Shown piece after piece: positions 18,989 to 26,751 of a DNA stretch of 26,751 bases (position 1 is its first letter; every line of letters begins with the position of its first letter). The translations under genes and the position numbers were made by a program. Source of the stretch: Saccoglossus kowalevskii (lineage: Eukaryota; Hemichordata; Enteropneusta; Harrimaniidae). Below the pieces are notes generated by a model, which searched no databases, was not told the origin of the DNA, and saw only the letters and a program-made list of their open reading frames with translations. The DNA lies in the NCBI RefSeq assembly GCF_000003605.2, contig NW_003147275.1, positions 120,968 through 147,718 on the forward strand, written 5' to 3'.

Positions 18989-19009
18989 CTTTGTGCCTAT
19001 GTGCAAGTA
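18989..19009 (+). repeat. 21-bp direct repeat, right copy
   Basis: Identical to 18213-18233 over 21 bp; flanking bases differ on both sides. It ends 28 bp before the uORF of the HGH1 leader. Confidence 0.8.
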
Positions 19010-19032
19010 TCACCTGACCAACAACGTGATCA

Positions 19033-19150
19033 CAAGATGGCCGCGCCCTCCGTCAACGAAACCAGCGTGTTCTGAAATTCAGGATCTTTAATCACTGACA
19101 ACGAAGACAAACTACAAGCAACGAAGACAACCTACAGGCAACGAACGATC
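19033..19150 (+). promoter_or_regulatory. HGH1 leader: YY1-like site, uORF, 20-bp tandem duplication
   Basis: CAAGATGGCCGC (19033-19044) resembles the YY1 site often found at the start of housekeeping transcripts. Its ATG (19037) opens a 12-codon uORF ending TGA at 19073-19075, with A at -3 and G at +4. The uORF is in the same frame as HGH1 and no stop separates its TGA from the main ATG. From 19101 a unit ACGAAGACAAxCTACAxGCA is present twice (19101-19120, 19121-19140) with a third partial copy. No TATA box was seen. The transcription start is unknown, so whether the uORF is transcribed is unproven. Confidence 0.45.
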
Positions 19151-22100
19151 ATGGCGGGCAAGAAGGAGCTTGAAGAACTCATACCATTTCTCACTTTGAA
19201 TGAGCGAATCGATGTGTTGTCCGTGGCCTTACACCACATAGTAGGTCTCACTGGTACTGTGGATGGTATCCTGTTGATGGCGTCTGATAAACGATACATC
19301 GAGGCACTATTTCCACTAACTCGCCATCCACAGGATGCGATTGCAACGGACTCGTATTTAACACTCGTAAATCTTTCTTCGAATAAAACAGTCGCGTCCA
19401 GCATCGTGGCCGATTACGACATCGTCCCCCATTTTTTGGAGTACGTCACGAAAAGCGACAGCCTTCACGCCGACTATGTATGTATGATACTGTCAAACCT
19501 CTCAAGAAATAACGAATGTTGCGTCAAAGTCACGCAGTATCTGCAGAAAATCGACGGCGGATTCAATCAAATCGTGGAGGCGTTTTGTAAAGAAAAATTC
19601 AACCCAAAAAACAATCTTCATTATCTTGGACCATTTCTATCGAATTTAACCCAATTACACGAAGGAAGAAAAGCTGTGTTAGACAAAGATAGATGTATTA
19701 TTCAAAGATTGATACCGTTCACTCAGTATGAAGCATCAGACATAAGAAGAGGTGGAATTGTGGCTACTCTAAAAAATGCCTGTTTTGAGTCAGGTACGTG
19801 GGTTTTACCGTGGTCAAACATTGCCAGGGAAAACCATTTATAATCAGAGGAATTAAACACAATTGTTGTGATGGTGATTTTTATTTGCAATATGTCCGTA
19901 AAACAGTGACACCTTCCCTCAATATTTAATGGTTCACCCCTTATTAGGGATAATAGTATACAAACATAGTTCTAGGTGTTGTATGGATGGGCCAGGTAAT
20001 CTGGTGACCAATCACACACAGCCCTGATATCACATGATTATGTAAACATCTACTAGTATTTGCACATAAATTCATTTCAACAAAAAGCCTCCAAATTGAC
20101 CTAAATTTGTTTAATTTTGATGGTGGAGATTTATAATTGCAATAATGAACCCTCCCTCCCCCCACAGTGTTATCCTGCCATCCAATAGGACACTGTGGAT
20201 AATTCATTATTGTTCAAATACCAGGATTGTATTGCAAATATACGTAATAATGTATGAGACATTATCACATAGTTAAGTAGAATGTGTGCTAACCATGCTG
20301 CATTTGATATTAACCAATGGGAACATGCTGTGCACAGTATTATTATTATGATACATGATAATTCTGTGATATTATGTTTTGTACATCTGTCATATTGCCA
20401 TAAATTACAGTCTGTCTTATTTTTGTGCAGGCTGTCTGCATCCTACCATGTTATTATAATGCTAAATCCAAATATGGAGTTACTTTGCAGTATTTATAAT
20501 ATGGTGGACATTTTTGAAAACAAAGTTCATAGTTAATTTTCATCATTTTGCTTTTGGGCATCCTACATCAAGCAGTCTGAAAGATGTATAATATGAGGTT
20601 ATTTCAAGGATACTGCAAAGTATGCATTAAGACAGTACAGCAGGATTATTGACGAATGCACAGCGGAGGTCAATCCAACCATGTGCTGTCTGAAAAAAAA
20701 AATGATTGTTTTAAGAATCTGAATTTGATCTGTTGTTTGACGGGTTTGCAAAATCTTGCCTGGTTTATATTTATTGTTTAATTTTCTAATGAATAGTGTG
20801 CTTATCTGTTATTAACAGTACAAAATCACATTCTATTTTACTTTTGTTTCTACTCTTTTTAATATTGAGATCAGTGAGTGTGAATATGATTTTTTATTGA
20901 GATTCAAATTGTCACAATATGGAGTTTAAGATTTGTGTACATAATGGGAACGTAACATGTTGTTCTAATTTTGCTTGCGTTATGTTCACGGTTGTCAGAA
21001 AACGATTAAGTACAAGCACCCACAACAGGAACGTAACAGAATTAGAACCATGTCAATCCATAACTATCCAATAAAATTTGTTATGTCATTTCACGTCCGG
21101 AATCTGAATAGTAGTTAGTTCCCAGACATTTGACAGAGCTCACGCTATTTCCATCCACTCTGCTGATGTCCCAGGTCTGTTTGCCGAAACCTCTTTCAGC
21201 AGATCAATGTGATGCATTACCATCCATATAAATACATGTCTCTTCGCGGAAATGGCCAGTTTGAAATGTTTAAGAATAATTCATTTCGTTAGGTTTAAAC
21301 TTTAGTAACTGGTTAGTACACGTCGCCTTTCGAGAAAGTGAACATAAATGCCCGGTGTCGTATGCTTTGTTTACATAATGAGCTGACCAGTTGTGTTTGT
21401 TTTCAGTGGGTATAAATATCAGCTAAAATGCATCCAATATTTCTTATTTCATCATATATATACAAAATTACTCTAATATAAAACGTTTTATCAATGTCGA
21501 GAAAAGCTCTCGGAAATCAACTATGAGTCGGTCACCTTGATCACGTTCAAAACGATTGCCATACGACCAAACAACCGATGTCATCATCGTGCACAAAGCA
21601 GTGATGTTCTTGTTCCGTTCTCGTATGCGCATCTTAATGTCTCTAATACCTTTGTGGTCCAGTCATAACATTGTCTTGTTCTTTAGATGCACCATTGTAT
21701 TTTTGTAAGATCCATGCTAATTGTCCATTTGAAAAAATAATGTTGATGAAAACACAAATCATTCACTATACGAACAGCATGAATATATCACAAACATGAC
21801 AACCTGTTTATGATGTTTAAAAATACTCTACAAGTTTTATTTTTCTTTTTAATTTTATACTTTGGCTTCTTGTTTCAGTGAGGTCAACATAGCATTTTAG
21901 GACATTCCACTTATCTGGAGGGAGAGTAATTTTTGACAAAGAAAATCACTTTTTAACTGCATTCCTGTTTTATTTTTCAAATGGTATCCAATCATTAGGA
22001 TTTTCAATATTTCACTGGCTCCATTTAAAAGAAATGTAAAGAAAGTGTGTTTTTTATTACGCTTGTAAATATTATATCACTAAAACCCTTAGTTCTGTAT

Positions 22101-23039
22101 TTTAATCGTTCTTAATAAATAAATATTAATAAATAACATTTTTTATTAAAGGCCTAATTAACATATAATTGTTGCCATGGTGACATGTGACATATAACAT
22201 TTTCATCTTTCTCTCCTCATATGCAGATTATCACTCATGGTTGCTAAGCGACAGTGTTGATATTTTACCTCGTCTTCTTCTTCCACTGGCTGGACCAGAA
22301 GAGTTAACTGAGGACGAAATGGATGGGATGCCGTTTGATTTGCAGTATCTAGAAGAAGACAAGAAAAGAGAACCAGATCCTGATATCAGACAGATGCTGA
22401 TAGAAGCAGTCTTTCAGGTATAGTCTAGTAGTTTTGTATATCGCCCTCTATAACAATCTTCCTTCAATTTCCAATTACTGTCACTAGTGGGCGCTGTTTA
22501 CAATAACTGGCTGCAGAAGGCTTTTACATCTAATCCCCAGTAAGTCTTATTTTTGAACTTGGTCAGAAAATGAAGTGTATTAATGTTTTTATGATCATTC
22601 TTTAGTCCAGCCAGTCATCAATGTGACCAATATATTCAAAATTTACTCACAATGGTTTACAATGCACACAGTCAATTTCATTCAAACTAAGATTGTACAT
22701 TAGGGTATGATTTGTTCATTTCATAATGATCAATTCAATTTTTTTCTACTTCTTGTTTATTTCATGTGTATTTCCTCATTTCAGCTATGTACAACCAAAG
22801 AAGGGAGAGACATCGTGAAGGCTAAGAAGACATACATTATACTCAGAGAGTTAGATAGATGGGAAAAAGACCCCAAGGTGAAATCTACATGTCAGAAATT
22901 GATTTCACTTCTTATAGGAGATGATCCGCCGGATGATTTGTCAGATCTTAAAAAGGTTAAGATTCCGGAAGATGTTCAGAAACAACTTGACGAAGCAGAC
23001 AAGCAGGAAGAAGAAGAGTTTGCAAATGCAGAAATTTAA
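19151..23039 (+). CDS. HGH1: HGH1 homologue, eEF2-folding cofactor (three coding exons, 362 aa)
   Basis: Exons are 19151-19793 (donor CAG|GTACGT, phase 1), 22227-22417 (acceptor ATGCAG; donor CAG|GTATAG, phase 0) and 22785-23039 (acceptor TTTCAG; stop TAA). ATG 19151 is in good context (A at -3, G at +4). The protein has an armadillo-like helical fold with the DUF383 region centrally and DUF384 at about 279-335. Diagnostic stretches are FLSNLTQLHEGRK, NACFES-DYHSWLL, LLPLAGPEELTEDEM, FDLQYLEEDKKREPD and YIILRELDRWE, which parallel human HGH1 closely, including across the exon 1/2 junction. The C-terminus is acidic (KQEEEEFANAEI). In yeast and human, HGH1 works in the cytosol with the chaperonin TRiC and Hsp90 to fold translation elongation factor eEF2. 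Length is close to the human protein (390 aa). It appears intact. ATTAAA at 23099-23104 is a candidate polyadenylation signal. Confidence 0.93.
20587..20693. mobile_element. foldback MITE family, copy C, truncated
   Basis: It begins TATAATATGAGGTTATT and keeps the GCAAAGTATGCAT, GACAGTAC and central ATTGACGxxTGCACAGCGGAGGTCAAT blocks. It stops after GTGCTGTCTGA and so lacks about 45 bp of the distal right arm seen in copy A at 3736. It lies in HGH1 intron 1 in the same orientation as copy A. Confidence 0.7.
20955..21053. repeat. imperfect inverted repeat in HGH1 intron 1
   Basis: The left arm 20955-20995 (ACATGTTGTTCTAATTTTG...GTTGT) pairs with the right arm 21022-21053 (ACAACAGGAACGTAACAGAATTAGAACCATGT), with one gap of a few bases. 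GGAACGTAAC also occurs as a direct repeat just outside the left arm (20948) and within the right arm. It may be a small MITE; no target duplication is clear. Confidence 0.5.
22481..22495 (+). promoter_or_regulatory. CTCF-like site in HGH1 intron 2
   Basis: TCACTAGTGGGCGCT matches 13 of 15 positions of the CTCF core CCACTAGGGGGCGCT and has the same orientation as the match at 13799. Motif match only. Confidence 0.35.
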
Positions 23040-23587
23040 ATATGAATATTTTAATCTATGTCAATGAGCCTAAAATTACATTTATTGTATACTGGTTTAT
23101 TAAAACATGACTAAGTTTGACCAGACGCTATTCTCTCAATGTGTGCATTTTACAAAATGCCTTGGATTTACTTGTATGTCTGCCCACTCAGTGGTGATGG
23201 GGGTTAAAAGGCATGTCAAACTACATAAATGATCCCTAATGAAAGAGCTCCACAAATGTAGGAGAATGCAATTTACAGCTTTTTTTATATCACTTTTCCT
23301 TTTCTAGATATTCAACTTTTCTTGTATAGTCCACCATCTTGATTCTCTAACAAAGGATTGTGGGTAGAGTATGACATCATAGCCACTAAAAAAATGATGT
23401 CAGAAATAATTGCTCTTCACTATCCTAGTTGGTGGAATTGCTTCCTGTAATAGAGGTGTGATAAGATCTGTCCCTGTCATTAGTACACATGTGTGCATAC
23501 ATATACTATCTTGTGAGCTGGTGTATGCCTCCAAATGAACCAGACAGATATAATCCTGGATATACACAGATCTACTATCCAGTTTTT
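23040..23587. other. HGH1 3' flank
   Basis: Probable 3' UTR followed by intergenic sequence. Apart from the ATTAAA hexamer near 23099, nothing was recognised before the minisatellite begins. Confidence 0.4.
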
Positions 23588-24310
23588 GACAAGATGCATG
23601 TTGGGATACTTGATTCTGTGTGATCAGGAAATGCATAATTGACAAGATGCATGATGGGATACTTGATTCTGTGAGCAGGAAATGCATGATTGACAAGATG
23701 CATGATGGGATACTTGATTCTGTGAGCAGGAAATGCATGATTGACAAGATGCATGATGGTATACTTGATTCTGTTTGAGCAGGAAATGCATAATTGGCAA
23801 GATGCATGATGGGATACTTGATTCTGTGTAAGCAGGAAATGCATAATTGACAAGATGCATGATGGGATACTTGATTCTGTGTGAGCAGGAAATGCATATT
23901 TGGCAAGATGCATGATGGGATACTTGATTCTGTGTAAGCAGGAAATGCATAATTGACAAGATGCTTGATGGAATACTTGATTCTGAGCAGGAAATGCATG
24001 ATTGACAAGATGCATGATGGTATCCTTGGTTCTGTGTAAGCACGAAATGTATAATTGACAAGATGCATGATTGGATACTTGGGGCTAATCTGCACTGGCT
24101 TGGAAGGTTGTAAATGATTAGCTAGTTTGAATTTCTAATTTGCATAACATTACTGAGAATGAACGTGCATTCAACGCCACAAGTCTTGTTTTTTTAGCCA
24201 ATCAGAATTCATCTTCCGAGCCAGTGCAGATCAGCAGGATACTTGAATTTGTGTGAGCAGGAAATGTGCGTTTGACGAGATGCATGATGAGTAATTTGAT
24301 TTTTGGTCAT
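23588..24310. repeat. 53-bp minisatellite, about 10 units, interrupted by a MITE
   Basis: Unit starts (GACAAGATGCATGATGGGAT) lie at 23588, 23641, 23692, 23743, 23796, 23849, 23902, 23955, 24004 and 24057. Spacing is 53 bp, with indel units of 51, 51 and 49. Each unit continues ACTTGATTCTGTGTGAGCAG, GAAATGCATAATT. The array is split at 24082-24236 by an inserted element and resumes with half a unit and a diverged start (GACGAGATGCATGATG, 24277). Because 53 is not a multiple of three, long minus-strand open frames arise in all three frames here and are not genes. Confidence 0.92.
24082..24236. mobile_element. 155-bp MITE with 9-bp target duplication (Mutator-like)
   Basis: The ends GCTAATCTGCACTGGCTTGG and the complement of CCGAGCCAGTGCAGATCAGC agree at 18 of 20 positions. 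It is flanked by GGATACTTG on both sides (24073-24081, 24237-24245), and removing one copy restores a continuous minisatellite unit. A 9-bp duplication fits Mutator-like elements best. The interior includes TAATTTGCATAAC and AGCCAATCAGA and is non-coding. Confidence 0.75.
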
Positions 24311-26298
24311 CTTGGAAAGAAGCAAAACATATCATTTGCAGTATTAAAATTTCTCACAAATTAAGTGTAAATATTGTTTATAATACTGTAAATACTATTG
24401 CTAATTGTGACGAGAAATCAAATTATAATTGATCATGAAATTATTACCTATTATGGTTTTATAGATACCTTGATGCAAGACCAGAATATGTTTCAAGTGG
24501 TCCACAATTAAACTATATCATTTAAAAATATATATATATTTGTCAATAGAACACAGCAACAGATACAGCAATAGCGTAATGACTTATAAGGTGAACCTGT
24601 ATAGACTTTGATGAACCAGAGGTCAACACAAAAGTCGGATGATTTTCTGTCACAAAATCCAAAAGAGTAGATCTATGCTATGTTCAATTCCTTGGAGTGG
24701 ACGTCTGGAGTGAATGGCATCCATTTTCATAGCATAGTGTAGATTGTTTTCATTTTGCTATTAGAGGTGCCTTTATTGAGCTCCAGCTATTTCCGCTCAT
24801 TACACACACGATAGCAACCATTTAAAACAATCGTCAATTATATATTCTGGTACGTAATACGGAAGGATATTCGGCTATTATCCACGTGTACAGTGTCCAG
24901 AGAAGCTTTGCATTAAACTTGTCGCTAAAGCTAAGTGGCTTTAAAGGGGTTGTTTATGTACACTTAAATTAATGATGTTCGTTATTTTGTGATTATTTTA
25001 ACGCAGATCATACAATAAAGTGTTAAAATTTCACTATTTACTATCTACGCGTGCTTCGGTGTTAATCAAATAGTTGTTCCAATATTTTCTGAGTTTCATT
25101 ACTAAGATCACGCTTTTCCGGTTCCTCACTGACGCACGTGTCTATAAAACATGATAGACAACTTCTAAGACTATATCACCACGTGAGAATCACAGTCACT
25201 CTCTCTTTCATCACTCTCGCTTTCATCACCATCTCTTTTAAGAATCGATGCTCTTCATTATTTTTACTCCTTACATTACTGCACAATACTGAATGAATAG
25301 AAAGGATGGATTAGGCGTGGCCCAACCTCCCACTTCTCAGACCCCCCAATACATCGAATTGTCTCTCGTCAGAAACCAATATCCATCGGTCAAGTCTCCT
25401 TTATACCCGATCGCTTTCACGTTTTTGATCGAATCGGAAGTCCTGGGAGGGCATCTCTGAAATCGTTTACATGTTTTTTGTTTGTTTGTTTTTTCGTTTA
25501 CAAGGCTGCGATTTTCGTACAGCGTGACTACGATCTACATAGAATGCAATTGACTGGCACTGTGAGAATCTGATGCTATTGAAACTATTCTACGGCGCAT
25601 TTTTGCACACAGAAATTCTGGAAAACACGCATATCAATGTTCACATTTTCAAAAGATGTTATATCCGAAGCGGGCAGTGATGTGAGTGTTTCCGTTCAGA
25701 CATGGAGGTATATACCTCTATGGTTCAGACGACTCGTTCACTTGAAGGATAAGAGAAAGTGGAAACAAATTTAAAAAAAAAATGAATAAACAATCTCTTT
25801 GAATTGTCAGATTGTGGTGCTAGAAGTAAACCCCTCTAGTTTACACTAGGCACGTTTATTTCATACACACACCAATCAACGTGTCCCTCAGTGGGTTTCA
25901 GCTGCTTATGACGTTTACAAACATTGAATGGCATCCATCTAACAAAACGAGACACTCTTTAACTCAACCCCCGGACTTAACCTTTACTGATTGAGGCTCA
26001 TTTCCGTAGTTTCTTTAAACCTGATAACAAAATCCCATCATCCTTCAGGTCTTTGTACTTCACCTTTGGATTCTAGTTTGACAAGAAACCTTCCGGCTTA
26101 TATAAAGATCACACTGTGAAATGTCTGCTTTGCAAACATGAATTGAAAGGTGTAGATTTAAGATTTGTCTGTCTTGTTTTTTGTTCGACTTTTAGTCTCA
26201 AAACAACTCTCATTGAAGTTCACTTTGTCGTCAAGTTTTCGAGGGTTAGATAAATCCTCGATAATTCAAAGACTCACCACGGTTACTAAAAAAGACGG
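24311..26298. other. gene-poor stretch
   Basis: No convincing coding sequence. A weak inverted repeat (AGATCTATGCTATG near 24670, CATAGCATAGTGTAGAT near 24728) spans about 75 bp. CACGTG-type E-boxes occur near 25136 and 25181, with a TATAAAA box between them at about 25143, which could be a core promoter. A second TATATAAA lies near 26099. No transcript can be assigned to either. Confidence 0.3.
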
Positions 26299-26592
26299 TT
26301 AGGAAACTCTATTGTTAAAAGGTGTGAATCTGCCTAATCCCTCAAGGATGCGTGTCGCGCTGTGTACGCCCTCTATTGCTTGAGATTTCAAGGCCAACCA
26401 TTTTGTTTCATTTTTGTGTCGATCACTTGATGTTCCGCGAATTTGAAATTTTAAGCTCGTTTTCGATAGAATATCCACGTTTAGTGAACAAGCTCTACGA
26501 AGAACCACACGTACATTTCGGATGAGTAGTCTTTGTGACTGTGAAAACATTCCGAATCGAGAATCGTCATTCATCGTTTTCACTGTTGTCAT
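26299..26592 (-). CDS. unsupported 97-codon open frame
   Basis: ATG at 26592-26590 (reverse strand) opens MTTVKTMNDDSRFGMFSQSQ... and ends ...GRFTPFNNRVS. The composition is less AT-rich than its surroundings and the residue mix is plausible, with a basic middle (RLLIRNVRVVLRRA). No domain, signal peptide or splice partner was recognised. It may be an exon of a gene extending beyond the window, or chance. Confidence 0.15.
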   Translation of the reverse strand: MTTVKTMNDDSRFGMFSQSQRLLIRNVRVVLRRACSLNVDILSKTSLKFQIRGTSSDRHKNETKWLALKSQAIEGVHSATRILEGLGRFTPFNNRVS

Positions 26593-26751
26593 GAGAGTAA
26601 GCTTGGGTCCCGGTAGAAAAAGTGACAAAAATTCTAACCCCTAAGTCACTATTTTAAAATACATTATATTATAAAAAAATACTACCAAATGAATTTTTAG
26701 TATACTACTGTGTGTACTTATGAAGGTTGTGTGCGATTTGGGGGCTTATCA

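Larger units (their letters stand above)
19794..22226 (+). other. HGH1 intron 1 (2433 bp)
   Basis: Non-coding. It holds a truncated foldback MITE (20587-20693) and an inverted repeat (20955-21053). The short open frame at 20282-20536 has no coding character, and no extra exon is required by the phases. Confidence 0.85.

Noticed and set aside
19144-19404. 90-codon minus-strand open frame over the start of HGH1
   Set aside because: It is antisense to exon 1 of a clearly identified gene.
23400-24095. Three overlapping minus-strand open frames of 145-231 codons
   Set aside because: They are reads of the 53-bp minisatellite in each frame; the peptides are simple permutations of one repeat and have no independent support.

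Overview
This is an AT-rich stretch of animal nuclear DNA. Split genes with GT...AG introns, a metazoan-type immunoglobulin receptor, a canonical HGH1 orthologue, a Penelope-like retroelement remnant and a very high density of small inverted-repeat elements (MITEs) and minisatellites all point to an aquatic invertebrate. A hemichordate, cephalochordate, echinoderm or mollusc would fit; the exact lineage is my inference and cannot be fixed from the sequence alone.

Layout. Positions 1-572 hold the last two coding exons of an unrecognised gene on the + strand, with a 174-bp hAT-like MITE inserted just behind its stop codon. Roughly 0.8-9.8 kb is gene-poor. It carries a 211-bp TA-bounded MITE (second copy at 18.5 kb), a 117-bp MITE, two clear and one decayed copy of a foldback MITE family, a less AT-rich patch with broken coding-like sequence (about 6.06-7.5 kb), and a cluster of degenerate repeats with a GGCCGCC-containing core (8.3-9.06 kb). 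An intact intronless gene for a type I membrane protein with three Ig-like domains and a tyrosine-rich, ITAM-like tail lies at 9874-11268.

The 12-16 kb interval is mostly tandem repeats (units of about 175, 26, 148 and 170 bp), including a perfect 20-bp-arm hairpin, plus a CTCF-like site and a possible orphan first exon. At 17.3-18.3 kb lies a broken Penelope-like element (N-terminal part of its reverse transcriptase) followed by a hammerhead-ribozyme-like core. The HGH1 gene (eEF2-folding chaperone, armadillo fold) occupies 19151-23039 in three coding exons encoding 362 aa. Its leader has a 20-bp tandem duplication and a strong in-frame uORF. Downstream is a 53-bp minisatellite interrupted by a 155-bp Mutator-like MITE with a 9-bp target duplication, then about 2.4 kb with little recognisable content.

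The genes are unrelated in function and are not an operon. The strongest candidates for novelty are the single-exon Ig receptor with an unconventional first domain and ITAM-like tail, and the Penelope/hammerhead remnant immediately upstream of HGH1.
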